From: Streptomyces lydicus | Lineage (GTDB): Bacteria; Actinomycetota; Actinomycetes; Streptomycetales; Streptomycetaceae | Length of the DNA stretch: 64,000 nucleotides | Direction of reading: 5' to 3' | Assembly: GCF_000717345.1 (NCBI RefSeq) | Contig: NZ_JNZA01000002.1 | Span: forward strand, 62,001 to 126,000 | Part shown: positions 1-8,802 of the stretch, one piece after another | How the letters are laid out: each line of letters starts with the position of its first letter | Position numbering within the stretch: position 1 is the stretch's first letter | Program-made: the position numbers and the translations under genes | The notes under the pieces: generated by a model | Told to the model about the DNA's origin: nothing | What the model saw: the letters and a program-made list of their open reading frames with translations, nothing else | The model's database searches: none

Positions 1-1089
1 CGGTACACGGCCGCCGCCCTCGCCGGCACCGACCCGGTCGTCGCCGCGGCGGCGCTGGAGCGGCTCGCCGCCGCCCACCTCGTCACCGAGACGGTCCCCG
101 GCACCTGGCAGCTGCACGATCTGGTGCGCCTCTACGCCCGTGGCCTCGACCCGGCATCCGGACCCGAGGCGCTCCTCGGGGTCCTCGACCACTACATCGC
201 CACCGCACTCACCGCCGCCGACACCGCCGAGCCCGGTGGCGAGCCCTGCTTCGCCCTGCCGGACGACTACCGCCGCCCCACCGCCGTCCGGGACTTCACC
301 GACCGGGCGGCGGCGATGCGCTGGCTGGCCACCGAGCGCGACGATCTGGCGCTGGCCGCCGTGGCCGCCCGGGCCGCCGGTCTCGACGACCGGGCCTGGC
401 GGATCATCCTGCTGCAGTGGCCGCAGGTGGTCTGGCGCGTGCGGGACAGCTGGGTGCCGCTGCTGGAACTGGCGCTGGACTCCGCCCGCGCCCAGAAGGA
501 TCCCTATGCCGAGTCGAGGGTGCTCAATCTGCTCGGCTGGGTGCTGAGCGAGGAGGGCAGGGTCGACGAGGCCGTCGCCCTGCTGGAGCGGTCCCCCGGG
601 CTCGCCCGGCGGGCCGGTGACCGGCTCGGCGAGGCGACCGCACTGATCAACCTGGCCGTCGTCCAAGCCGAGCAGGGTGAATTCGGTGCCGCGCTGGCGG
701 GCTGCACACGGGCGCGCGGTCTGGCCCGCGCGGAACACGACGCGCACACCGAGATGCTCGCCCTGCAGCACCTCGCCCGGATGCAGCTCACCGCGAACCG
801 GCCGCAGGAGGCCCTCGACTCCGTCCGGCAGGCGCTCGACCTGGGGCCGGAGCCCGAGGAGGTCGCACGCCGGGTCCTGCTGCTGACCATCAGCGGCGAG
901 GCCCGTGTGGCGCTCGGCGACGAGAGCGAGGGCATCCGGCTCCTGGACCGGGCGGCCGGGGACGCGGAACGCGTCGGTTACGACGAGGGCGCCGTACGGG
1001 CCCTGGAGGCGCTGCTGCGGGTGACCGGGCGGCCGGAGTACCGCAGGCGGCACGAGCAGGCGGTTTGTCGGCTCACCGACGGTGGATGA
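1..1089 (+). CDS. AfsR/SARP-type regulator, C-terminal part (5' partial)
   Basis: The reading frame is open from the first base of the window, so the gene starts upstream. The visible part begins in the winged-helix end of an NB-ARC-type ATPase, with the phrase HDLVRLYAR typical of AfsR-like regulators. About 300 residues of tetratricopeptide helices follow (for example LNLLGWVLSEEGRVDEAVALLE). In this family an N-terminal OmpR-like DNA-binding and BTAD domain would lie outside the window, and the TPR part senses partners. The role is transcriptional control, often of secondary metabolism. The target is not visible. The family is fairly secure; the exact subfamily is not, because the DNA-binding domain is missing. 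Confidence 0.8.
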   Translation, partial: RYTAAALAGTDPVVAAAALERLAAAHLVTETVPGTWQLHDLVRLYARGLDPASGPEALLGVLDHYIATALTAADTAEPGGEPCFALPDDYRRPTAVRDFTDRAAAMRWLATERDDLALAAVAARAAGLDDRAWRIILLQWPQVVWRVRDSWVPLLELALDSARAQKDPYAESRVLNLLGWVLSEEGRVDEAVALLERSPGLARRAGDRLGEATALINLAVVQAEQGEFGAALAGCTRARGLARAEHDAHTEMLALQHLARMQLTANRPQEALDSVRQALDLGPEPEEVARRVLLLTISGEARVALGDESEGIRLLDRAAGDAERVGYDEGAVRALEALLRVTGRPEYRRRHEQAVCRLTDGG

Positions 1090-1256
1090 CGCCCGCCCGC
1101 ACCCCGTCGCGGGCACACCGCACCGGACGTCAGCACGACGTCAGCGGGACACCAGCGGAACGTGAGCGCCGGACCCCACACTCAGGCATGTCAGCAGGTC
1201 AGCAACGGCACGCCGAGGACCAGGCGTCGCCGCACCTCACCCACGGGGGAATTCCG

Positions 1257-1940
1257 ATGAGTACGTTCCGTCAGCGCACCACCCTCCTCGCCGCCGCGTC
1301 CACCGCCGTACTCGCCCTGGCGCTCACGGCCTGCGGCGGGAACGGCTCCGGAACCGAGGCCGCCGGCTCGGCGGCGAACGCCCCGGCGCCTGCCGCCGCT
1401 TCGGGGCGCACCGCGGAGCAGGCCGACACCGCGAAGGGGACCGGCGCCGTGCAGAACACCGGTGGCTCCCACCGCACCGGCGCCAAGGGCCCCGGCACCG
1501 CGAAGACCTCCGGCTCCGCGTCCGCCCCCGACTGCACCACCAAGGACGTCTCCCTCCGCGCCGCCTACCACGACGGGCCGCCGTACACCCACATCGTGCT
1601 GACGGCGAAGAACACCTCGGGCCACAGCTGCAGACTGAAGGGCTACCCGGAGATCCAGTTCCTCGAAAGCCACCGGGAGAACGTGCCGGCGGTCGCCAAG
1701 AGCAAGCCGGCCGCCCCCGTCGTGCTCACCCCGGGCACCCCTGCCTACGCCCTGGTGAGGCTGTCGAACGGCGGCGTGGACGAGAACACCGAACCCGTCA
1801 CGGCGTTCTCCGTCATGCTCCAGGGCAGCGACGGCCTGGCCACCGTGAACGCACCCGGCGCCGGCCTGGCGGTCGACCCGGCGAAGTGGGCGACCGGCTA
1901 CTGGACCTACGAACTGCGCAACGGCGCCGACGACTTCTGA
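1257..1940 (+). CDS. DUF4232-type secreted lipoprotein
   Basis: This is a 227-residue protein starting at an ATG placed after GGGGGA. Residues 1-26 form a lipoprotein signal (Arg, hydrophobic stretch, lipobox LTAC with Cys26). A low-complexity Ala/Gly/Ser/Thr linker follows to about residue 95. The globular C-terminal domain has paired cysteines (DCTTKDV and GHSCRLKG) and a GYPEIQFL stretch typical of DUF4232 proteins of actinomycetes. It should be anchored on the outer face of the membrane. No molecular function is known for the family, and nothing in the neighbourhood gives one. A longer in-frame ORF extends upstream to 1065, but the lipobox spacing supports the start given. Confidence 0.85.
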   Translation: MSTFRQRTTLLAAASTAVLALALTACGGNGSGTEAAGSAANAPAPAAASGRTAEQADTAKGTGAVQNTGGSHRTGAKGPGTAKTSGSASAPDCTTKDVSLRAAYHDGPPYTHIVLTAKNTSGHSCRLKGYPEIQFLESHRENVPAVAKSKPAAPVVLTPGTPAYALVRLSNGGVDENTEPVTAFSVMLQGSDGLATVNAPGAGLAVDPAKWATGYWTYELRNGADDF

Positions 1941-2284
1941 GCCGCCCCCTCCCCCAGCCGTCCCGGCCGGAGCGCCCTCCCCCACACGGAGCGGGCGCCC
2001 CGGCCGCGGGCGCGTCCAGCCGTTCCGTCCCTTACCCAGCGCACGCCGACACCGCCGCCGCATTTACCCCGACCGGTTGGGCAACACCGACAAGTCGCGG
2101 TCGGTACATCGCATTTCCTCAACGGCGCAACTCAGTCAGCGCAACCACACCACCCCGACCGAGTGATTACCCCTCGCCAGTCGGGTTCCGGGCGGCATGA
2201 GCGTCTTCGGCACCCTGATGATCAGGAGGCTGAAGACCCGATGCCCGCACGCTTCCCTGATCCGCTGAGGAGACGCCGATAACG
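1941..2284. other. intergenic region, aquaporin 5' region
   Basis: This 344-bp non-coding stretch is clearly less GC-rich than its surroundings. It should contain the aquaporin promoter, but I see no convincing -35/-10 pair. CCCCGACCG occurs twice, near 2068 and 2154. A 23-codon ORF (2197-2268) ends inside the aquaporin Shine-Dalgarno sequence and could be a leader peptide, but nothing else supports it. Confidence 0.4.
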
Positions 2285-3136
2285 ATGAGCGAACCAGTTC
2301 CCAAGCCACAGCTTTTCCGCGAACTCTCTGCGGAATTCGTGGGCACCATGGTGCTCATTCTGTTCGGGTGCGGCGTGGTGGCACAGGTGGTGGCCGGCGG
2401 GGCTCTGACGAACCCGAAGGGCGGACTCGGAAACCACGACAGCATCGCCTGGGCCTGGGGCTTGGGCGTCACCCTCGGCGTCTACGTCGCCGCCCGCCTC
2501 AGCGGCGCGCACCTCAATCCCGCGGTGACGCTCTCCCTGGCCACCTTCAAAGACTTTCCCTGGCCCAAGGTGGTTCCGTACGCCCTCGCCCAGACCGCCG
2601 GAGCTTTCGTTGCGGCGCTGCTGGTGCGCTGGAACTACACCGAAGTATTGGCGAGGGCCGATCCGACGCACACCATCAAGACGCAGTTTGTCTTTTCCAC
2701 GCTGCCGGGCAACGGTTCGACCACGGCCGGAGTCCACGAATGGGGCGCATTCCGCGATCAAGTGATCGGCACCGCCCTCCTGCTGCTCCTCATCTTCGCC
2801 ATCACCGACCTGCTGAACACGCCGCCCGGCGCCAATATGGCCCCTTTGATCATCGGCTTGGTCGTGGTCGCCATCGGTATGGCCTTCGGCACGAATGCCG
2901 GCTACGCGATCAATCCGGCCCGCGACCTCGGCCCCAGACTGGCCAGTTTCCTCACCGGCTATGGCGGCGCCTGGCGGGACCAATGGGGCAACCTTTATTT
3001 CTGGGTGCCCATCGTCGGACCGTTGATCGGCGGCGTCCTGGGAGCCGGCATCTACACGTTCCTCATCGGCAACTTCCTCCCCACCGCCGGGCCCGAGCCC
3101 GCCGGTCGCACCCCCGCGCCGGAAGGACAAGCCTGA
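2285..3136 (+). CDS. MIP-family aquaglyceroporin (GlpF-like)
   Basis: This 283-residue channel has six predicted membrane helices and both NPA half-helix motifs: HLNPAVT around residues 77-83 and AINPARDLGPR at 208-218. The Asp after NPAR is the hallmark of glycerol-conducting aquaglyceroporins rather than water-only channels. It would let glycerol or similar small polyols diffuse through the cell membrane. The start follows GAGGAG at good spacing. No glpK or glpD lies next to it, so it stands alone. Codon use is slightly more AT-tolerant than that of its neighbours (ttg, ttt and tat codons appear), which could reflect transfer or just mild selection. The family call is firm; glycerol as substrate is inferred from the motif. 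Confidence 0.9.
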   Translation: MSEPVPKPQLFRELSAEFVGTMVLILFGCGVVAQVVAGGALTNPKGGLGNHDSIAWAWGLGVTLGVYVAARLSGAHLNPAVTLSLATFKDFPWPKVVPYALAQTAGAFVAALLVRWNYTEVLARADPTHTIKTQFVFSTLPGNGSTTAGVHEWGAFRDQVIGTALLLLLIFAITDLLNTPPGANMAPLIIGLVVVAIGMAFGTNAGYAINPARDLGPRLASFLTGYGGAWRDQWGNLYFWVPIVGPLIGGVLGAGIYTFLIGNFLPTAGPEPAGRTPAPEGQA

Positions 3137-3193
3137 GCCGTGCCGCACCGGCCACCGGCCCCACCGGGGGCCCGGCGCCCGTACACCGGACCG

Positions 3194-3631
3194 TCAGCCG
3201 GAACCGGTGCCCATCAAGCGGTACATACCGATCGAGTCGTGCGTCGTGGTGGCGGCGAACCCGAACTTCTCGTACAGGAACCGCGCAGGGCCGTCCGCGA
3301 TCAGTGAGACGTACGCGGTCGCGGGCGCCCGGCGTTCCAGCTCGTCGGCGAGCGCGGCCATGATGCGCTTGCCGAGCCCTCGCCCCTGGTGGGCGGGGTG
3401 CACGCAGATGTCGACGACTTGGAACGCGGTGCCGCCGTCCCCGATGATCCGCCCCATCCCGATGGGCTCGTCCTCGTGCTGGAGGACCACGCCGTACCAG
3501 GTGTTGGGCAGCGCGAGCGCGACTGCCTCGGGGGCTTTGTCGGAGAGTCCCGCGTCGGTACGAAGGCGACGGAATACCTCGACGGACGGAACACCCACAC
3601 ACAGCTCGTAAGGGTCATTCTGCGCAGTCAT
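3194..3631 (-). CDS. GNAT-family N-acetyltransferase
   Basis: This is a 145-residue single-domain GNAT enzyme. The acetyl-CoA pyrophosphate loop is seen as HPAHQGRGLGKRIM (Q/R-x-x-G-x-G/A), preceded by the beta-strand VVDICV and followed by the C-terminal YEKFGF motif. It transfers an acetyl group from acetyl-CoA to an unknown amine. No Shine-Dalgarno sequence precedes the ATG. Instead TAGCAT lies 7 bases upstream on the same strand, the geometry of a leaderless transcript. It converges on the aquaporin gene with a 57-bp gap. The acceptor substrate cannot be predicted. Confidence 0.88.
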   Translation of the reverse strand: MTAQNDPYELCVGVPSVEVFRRLRTDAGLSDKAPEAVALALPNTWYGVVLQHEDEPIGMGRIIGDGGTAFQVVDICVHPAHQGRGLGKRIMAALADELERRAPATAYVSLIADGPARFLYEKFGFAATTTHDSIGMYRLMGTGSG

Positions 3632-3812
3632 GCATTACATGCTAGCGCAGCCACGGAAGGGCCACGGGCGCGGCCGAGCAGGCCGCGATCGGCGCCGACG
3701 AGCCATGTCCGCACATACGGGCGAATAGTCACTTAATAGGGGCTTCGGTGCGCCTGGAGGTTGGCGACTGGGCACTCTGCTGTCCGGAGCTCGGTATCGC
3801 CGGTGCCGGGGC

Positions 3813-4115
3813 GTGGGTGGGAGAGGTGGGGTGGTGGGTGTGCCGCAGGATGCCGATCGGGGCGAGGACGGGCAGGCCGTATTACTGGTGGCAGGGCTGG
3901 CGGACCTGGCTCTGAGCACGTGCGGAACGGCGCTGAAGGCGGTGCGCGGCCTGTTGGCCCGCTCGGACCTCGGCGAGTTGGCAACGCAGGGACAGCAGGA
4001 CCTCCAGGCGCGCGGCCGGCTGGCGCTGGACCGCATGGGTGCGGGCAGCGAAGCGCACATGGAGGCGCTGGCACGCCACGCACGCTCCCAGGGTGGCGGC
4101 GGGGCCGGTGCCTGA
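3813..4115 (+). CDS. small hypothetical protein coupled to polyprenyl synthetase
   Basis: This is a protein of up to 100 residues with a helical, Ala/Leu-rich core (LADLALSTCGTALKAVRGLLARSDLG) and a charged second half. I do not recognise a family. GTG codons at 3813, 3831, 3834 and 3840 are all possible starts; the later ones sit better after GAGAGGTGGGG. Its stop overlaps the probable GTG start of the polyprenyl synthetase by 8 bases, so the two are translationally coupled. The conserved-looking amphipathic helix suggests a partner or membrane-association role in isoprenoid synthesis, but that is inference only. Confidence 0.6.
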   Translation: MGGRGGVVGVPQDADRGEDGQAVLLVAGLADLALSTCGTALKAVRGLLARSDLGELATQGQQDLQARGRLALDRMGAGSEAHMEALARHARSQGGGGAGA

Positions 4116-5160
4116 GCCGTTGGAGCAGGCCGCGCTCAAGGCCCGGGTGGAGCGGGAGCTGGAGCGGTTCATCGAAGCGGAGGTCGAGGCACTGCTCTCG
4201 GTGGACGAGGACTTGGCTCCGCTCGCAGACGTACTGCGGGCGGTCACCGCGCGCGGGAAACGGCTGCGGTCCGCCTTTTGTTACTGGGGCTGGCGGGCAG
4301 CGGGGCAGCCGGACAGCGACGCGTTGGTGCGTGCAGCCGCGAGCATGGAGCTGGTCCATGCGGCCGCGGTGGTCCACGACGACCTCATCGACGACAGCAG
4401 CCTGCGGCACGGCCGGCCGACCGCTCACGTCGCACTGCGCGAGGTCTTCGCCGACGGACCGCGCCGCACCGCGCGGGCGCGCTCGCTGGCGATGCTGGCC
4501 GGCGACCTCCTGATGTCGTGGGCCGGCCAGTTGTTCACCGGCTGCGGCCTGCCGGCGGCCTACCTGGCGCAGGCCAACGACCTGTGGCGGGTACTGGCCC
4601 GTGAACTGATCGCCGGGGAGGCCCTGGAGATCCTGCACACCGCCACCGAGCCGGACGTACGGCAGTCACTGAAGGTGATCCGCTACAAGACGGCCAAGTA
4701 CACCGTGGAGCACCCGCTGCACCTCGGTGCCGCGCTCGCCGGCGCCGGGCTGGAACTTCGTGACGTGTTCAGCGACTACGGACTGCCGCTGGGCGAGGCG
4801 TTCCAGCTGCGTGACGACCTCCTCGGCCTGTTCGGCGAGCCGGCCACCACGGGCAAGGCGAACACCGACGACGTCACCGGCGCCCGGCCCACCGCGCTGA
4901 TCGCCCTCGCCCGGCAGTCGGCCACCCCCGCCGAGCACCGCGCGCTGATGGGCTTGCTCGGCCGCAGCACACTGACTCCCGACCAACTGGCACGCGTTCG
5001 CGCCATCGTGCAGCGCACCGGCGCGCACACCCGCGTCGAGGACATGATCACCGAGCGGGTCACCCTCGCCACCTCCGCACTGCGGGGCGTGGGCCTGCCC
5101 CGCCCCGCCCACCAGGCCCTGACGCACCTGGCCAGCGCGGCGACCGCCCGTCAGGACTGA
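4108..5160 (+). CDS. polyprenyl (isoprenyl) diphosphate synthase
   Basis: This is a trans-isoprenyl diphosphate synthase of about 350 residues. The first Asp-rich motif is VHDDLIDDSSLRHGRPT (DDxxD) and the second is FQLRDDLLGLFG; RGKRLRS and YKTAKYT supply the substrate-binding Arg/Lys residues. It condenses isopentenyl diphosphate units onto an allylic primer to make a linear prenyl diphosphate. Chain length cannot be told by eye. I chose GTG 4108 (VPEPLEQ) because it overlaps the upstream stop by 8 bases and follows GGTGGCGGCGGGG; the frame stays open back to a GTG at 4039. The next gene, a DUF2236 oxygenase 82 bp downstream, probably acts on the product or a derivative. Confidence 0.9.
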   Translation: MPEPLEQAALKARVERELERFIEAEVEALLSVDEDLAPLADVLRAVTARGKRLRSAFCYWGWRAAGQPDSDALVRAAASMELVHAAAVVHDDLIDDSSLRHGRPTAHVALREVFADGPRRTARARSLAMLAGDLLMSWAGQLFTGCGLPAAYLAQANDLWRVLARELIAGEALEILHTATEPDVRQSLKVIRYKTAKYTVEHPLHLGAALAGAGLELRDVFSDYGLPLGEAFQLRDDLLGLFGEPATTGKANTDDVTGARPTALIALARQSATPAEHRALMGLLGRSTLTPDQLARVRAIVQRTGAHTRVEDMITERVTLATSALRGVGLPRPAHQALTHLASAATARQD

Positions 5161-5242
5161 CCGACGACCACTCCGGCCGCCTGCCGGCGCCGCCCTCGGC
5201 CCCGCCGTGTCTCCCGCTCGCCCCCTGTCGAAGGAGTTGCGC

Positions 5243-6406
5243 ATGACCTACACCGAGCAGTCCCTGAACGCCCTGCGCCGGGCCGGCGACGAACTGGCCG
5301 ATGCCACGGTCGCCACGCTCTTCGAGCGCGGGGAGGTGGGGAAGTTCAACTCCCTGATGCGCTACGTCTCCACCGCCGGCCAGGAGTTGCCGGACGGGCT
5401 GCCGGCGGTGGCCCGCGACTATCTGCACCAGACCAGCTCCCCACCGGCCTGGGTGGACTGGAGTGAGATGGAGAAAGCACGGCTGTTCTTCATCGACAAC
5501 AACGTGCACATCGCCACCGCCCTGTCCTTCGCGTCCATGCCGGCCTGCTACCTCGTCCCGCATGTCGCGAAGCTGCTGTCGGCGACGCACGGGCTGAAGT
5601 ATCCGGCCAAGCGCATGGCCGAGACGGGGCAATTCACCGTCCTCCTCATGCAGCCCGACGCCTTCGAAGCAGGCAGCCGCTTCCTTCCCGCGGCCCAGAA
5701 GGTGCGCCTGCTGCACGCATCCATCCGCCACCATCTCCGGCGCGAGGAACGCTGGGACGTCGAGGCCCTGGGGACGCCGATCTGCCAGGAGGACATGATC
5801 GGCGGGCAGATGATGTTCTCCCTCCAGGTCCTGGACGCCCTGCACCGGCTCGGCATCCACATGAGCGTCGACGGCGCGGAGTCCTACTACTACGCCTGGC
5901 GCGTGGTGGGCGCCATGCTCGGGGTCGACCAGAACCAGGTGCCGAAGAACCTGGAGGAGGCCCGTCAGTTCTCCGACCTGTACATGACCCGCCACATGGG
6001 CCCCAGCCAGGAAGGCGCCGACCTCACCCGGCAGTTGATCGACCTGTACGAGGACGTCGTCCCCGGCACGCTCTTCGACCCCGTCGTCTCCGCCCTGATC
6101 CGCCATCTGATCGGCGACACCTGCGCCGACTGGCTTCAGGTGCCCCGCACCCCCTGGGACACGGCCGTCAAGGCCGCCCCCGCGCTGCTGCACGTCCTGG
6201 AGACCATCGAGGACCGCTCACCCCTCGGCGCCTGGGCCCTGGACCGTCTCGGCCACCTCACCACCCTCTTCGAGCTCTCCTCCCTCACCCGCGGCCGGGT
6301 CATGCACTACGCGATCCCCGAACAACTCAAGAAGGACTACGGCCTCTCCTCAGCAGTGCCACGCACCCGCCGCTGGACACCCCCGCCCCCGACGCTCACC
6401 GTCTGA
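5243..6406 (+). CDS. DUF2236 (MpaB/Lcp-like) oxygenase
   Basis: This 387-residue protein starts at an ATG behind AAGGAG. It matches the DUF2236 pattern shared by fungal MpaB and the rubber oxygenase Lcp: RLLHASIRHHL, GTPICQEDMIGGQMMFS, and ESYYYAWRVVGAMLGVD near the middle. Known members bind b-type heme and cleave isoprenoid double bonds. Unlike secreted Lcp of rubber degraders, no Tat or Sec signal is present, so this one should work inside the cell. Sitting directly after a polyprenyl synthetase, it may cleave or oxidise a prenyl chain made by that enzyme. The family is secure; the reaction is inferred from relatives and context. Confidence 0.8.
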   Translation: MTYTEQSLNALRRAGDELADATVATLFERGEVGKFNSLMRYVSTAGQELPDGLPAVARDYLHQTSSPPAWVDWSEMEKARLFFIDNNVHIATALSFASMPACYLVPHVAKLLSATHGLKYPAKRMAETGQFTVLLMQPDAFEAGSRFLPAAQKVRLLHASIRHHLRREERWDVEALGTPICQEDMIGGQMMFSLQVLDALHRLGIHMSVDGAESYYYAWRVVGAMLGVDQNQVPKNLEEARQFSDLYMTRHMGPSQEGADLTRQLIDLYEDVVPGTLFDPVVSALIRHLIGDTCADWLQVPRTPWDTAVKAAPALLHVLETIEDRSPLGAWALDRLGHLTTLFELSSLTRGRVMHYAIPEQLKKDYGLSSAVPRTRRWTPPPPTLTV

Positions 6407-6515
6407 CGCCTCCCGGCGAACGGCCCGGCTCGCAGGTCGAGCGGTTGCCCTGTCGGCCGCCTGCACCCGAAGAGGACCGGCCAGGCCAAGAACCTCTCAA
6501 ACGGCCGCGCAAGGC

Positions 6516-8006
6516 GTGCATGTCGGCTGGAATGAGCCGGTGGCATACAAGAGAAACGTACGCACCGTTCGTGCCGTGCTCAGTACAGTCATCGCGGTAC
6601 CCGGCACTGCGTTCGTCATCGTGATGTACATGTCGCTCGTCGAGACGATTCTGAAGGGCAGCAAGGTCGCTGCTGGGGTGCTGGCGGTCCAGAGCCTGGC
6701 CGCCACCGTCACCGTCTCTCTCATCTTCTGGCTGCGGTTCCGGCGTGACCGCCAGATCGGCCTCCTGATCACTCTGGTGGCAGCAGCCGCAATCTGGCTG
6801 TGGGGACAGCACCTGTGGGAGGCGATCTCTTCGACAGTGCTGCCGCACTACGAGGGTCTGAAACCCGCGGAGCGCGCACAGGCAGTCGGGCAGTACCGGC
6901 TCGCCGTCGTTCAGGCATGCGCCGCTGCCGGCGGTGTGATCGCGTTGCTCTACACCGCACGTAACTACCGGCTCATTCGCCACGGCCAGGTGACTGATCG
7001 GCTCTCCAAGGCCCTGGAGCGCCTGGAGTCCCAAGAAGAGTTCGTACGCCTCGGCGGCGTCATCGCGCTGCAGCAGATCATCCACGACGCGCCGGCACAG
7101 GCCGAGCATGTCACGCACATCGTCCGCACCTTCATCCGCCGCCAGGCGCCGAAGGCAGCACAGAGCACGCCGCTGGGCGTGCACGCAGCACCCTCGGGCC
7201 TGCTCCTGCCACAGGGTTGCCCGGCCCCGGGCCCGGAGAGGCCGGCGGCCGATGTCCAGGCAGCGCTGACCGCACTCAACACCAGACATGCCAAGCTGCA
7301 TTCGTCCCGCATCGACCTCAGCGGATATCACCTCGCCGGCGCCCATATGTTCCGCCATGGCTTGGCGAGGGCGCAGCTGAGCGGAGCAGTGCTGACCGAC
7401 GCCGCCCTGGCCCGTGCCGCGCTGGGACGGGCCAGCCTCGAAGAATGCGACCTTCGCCGGGTGTGGGCAACGAAGTCCCGGTGCAACAAGGCGCAGATGA
7501 CGGGCGCCGATCTGCGTGAGGCGTTCTTCATCAAGGCGGACATGGTGGCCTGCGACCTCACCGGCGCGGACCTGCGCCATGCCGTACTGTCCCGGTCCGA
7601 TCTGCAGCAAGCAACCTTACGCGGGGCGAAGTTGTCAGGTGCGCACCTGGTGAGCACCGACCTGACGGATGCGGACCTGACCGGCGTTACAGCGGAGGAG
7701 GAGCCGGTGCACCTCGACAAGAGCTACCTCGAGCAAGCGCGCCTCAACAACGCCGTGTTGCGGAACGCCAGCCTCATCGGGGCGAAGCTGCGGCACGCCG
7801 ACCTCACCAACGCCGACCTGACCGGCGCTGATCTGACCGGAGCCGACCTTCGCCGGGCCCGGGGGTTGACGGTAGACCAGTTGCTCGCTGCCGGTTCGAT
7901 CGAGAAGGCCCGGCTCGACCCGACCCTCCACGCCGCATGCCGGCGCAGCGCGCCGGGGACCGAACCTGCGGCTGGTGGTCCCGTCGGCCAAGAATTGCAG
8001 CCCTGA
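6516..8006 (+). CDS. membrane-anchored pentapeptide-repeat protein
   Basis: This is a 496-residue protein. Residues 20-160 hold about four hydrophobic helices. A linker follows with YRLIRHGQVTDRLSKALERL and VRLGGVIALQQIIHDAPAQ, a block commonly found before pentapeptide repeats in streptomycete proteins. From about residue 265 there is a long right-handed quadrilateral helix made of A(D/N)LxG-type repeats (TGADLTGADLTGADL near residues 432-446). Such repeats give a scaffold for protein binding; no catalytic residues are visible. Codon TTA at 7617-7619 is in frame, so translation may need the bldA leucyl-tRNA. The start is uncertain: GTG 6516 or GTG 6540. Function is unknown. Confidence 0.85.
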   Translation: MHVGWNEPVAYKRNVRTVRAVLSTVIAVPGTAFVIVMYMSLVETILKGSKVAAGVLAVQSLAATVTVSLIFWLRFRRDRQIGLLITLVAAAAIWLWGQHLWEAISSTVLPHYEGLKPAERAQAVGQYRLAVVQACAAAGGVIALLYTARNYRLIRHGQVTDRLSKALERLESQEEFVRLGGVIALQQIIHDAPAQAEHVTHIVRTFIRRQAPKAAQSTPLGVHAAPSGLLLPQGCPAPGPERPAADVQAALTALNTRHAKLHSSRIDLSGYHLAGAHMFRHGLARAQLSGAVLTDAALARAALGRASLEECDLRRVWATKSRCNKAQMTGADLREAFFIKADMVACDLTGADLRHAVLSRSDLQQATLRGAKLSGAHLVSTDLTDADLTGVTAEEEPVHLDKSYLEQARLNNAVLRNASLIGAKLRHADLTNADLTGADLTGADLRRARGLTVDQLLAAGSIEKARLDPTLHAACRRSAPGTEPAAGGPVGQELQP

Positions 8007-8124
8007 CCGCGAGGTGCGGAAGCCGGCCCGCACCCGATTCGGGCGATCCCCCGCGTCGCCCGAATCAGGCGGTCCGGCCGGATCCCGTCCGGGGGACGGA
8101 CATCCGGAGTCGTACTGAGTATAT

Positions 8125-8137
8125 TGGCTTTCAGCCA
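8125..8137. promoter_or_regulatory. inverted repeat before tetR, candidate operator
   Basis: The arms TGGCT and AGCCA flank a 3-bp spacer 20 bp upstream of the TetR start. They lie just after TATAT-like promoter sequence, a typical position for autorepression. The arms are short, so confidence is low. Confidence 0.4.
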
Positions 8138-8157
8138 GTCAACGCAGGAGTTACAGG

Positions 8158-8763
8158 ATGGCCCCCCGCAGCGCATCGGTCAATGAAGAATTGCGGCGGC
8201 GCTCCCGCGAGCGGCTGTTGCAGGCGACGGTCGATCTGGTGGGCGAGCGCGGGTACGAGGCGACCACGCTCGGGGACATCGCGCAGCAGGCGGGCACGGC
8301 GCGCGGGCTGATCTCGTACTACTTCCCGGGCAAGCGGCAGCTGCTGCAGTCGGCCGTGCACCGGTTGATGCACCTCACCCTGCAGGCGGCGCTGGAGCGT
8401 GAGCCGCGACCGACGGGGCCGGAGGCCGGGCGGGAGCTGCTGGCGCGCGCCGTCGACGCGATCCTGGGGCTGGCGCACGACCGTCCGCTGCTGATGCGCA
8501 CGCACATGGCCGGGATCCTGACCGCCGAGGGGTTCATCCAGTGCCCCGAGCAGCAGCGGCTGGCCCAGTTGCTGCGCGACACGGTCGTGGCGTACGGATC
8601 GCCGGACCCCGATGCCGACTATCCGCTGTTGCGGGCGCTGCTGATGGGGACGGTGGTGGCGATGCTGCTGCCGGGCGCGCCGATGCCGCGGGTCCGGCTG
8701 CGGGCCGAGCTGTTCCAGCGGTACGGGCTGGACTGGGAGTCGGGGGACCCGCCGGACGACTGA
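8158..8763 (+). CDS. TetR/AcrR-family transcriptional regulator
   Basis: This is a 201-residue repressor-type protein. The N-terminal helix-turn-helix is clear (ATTLGDIAQQAGTARGLISYYF, about residues 38-59), followed by a helical ligand and dimer domain. The ATG follows AGGAG at 8 bases. No divergent partner gene exists: upstream is the end of the pentapeptide gene and downstream a convergent gene. It may therefore control itself and distant targets. A short palindrome lies in its promoter. The ligand is unknown. Confidence 0.9.
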   Translation: MAPRSASVNEELRRRSRERLLQATVDLVGERGYEATTLGDIAQQAGTARGLISYYFPGKRQLLQSAVHRLMHLTLQAALEREPRPTGPEAGRELLARAVDAILGLAHDRPLLMRTHMAGILTAEGFIQCPEQQRLAQLLRDTVVAYGSPDPDADYPLLRALLMGTVVAMLLPGAPMPRVRLRAELFQRYGLDWESGDPPDD

Positions 8764-8802
8764 GCCGCCCGGCGGGTGGTGCAGCGCTCCAGGTGTGGCC
8801 GG

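Noticed and set aside
2197..2268. 23-codon ORF before the aquaporin
   Set aside because: It has no clear ribosome site or regulatory hairpin. It may be a leader peptide but cannot be supported.
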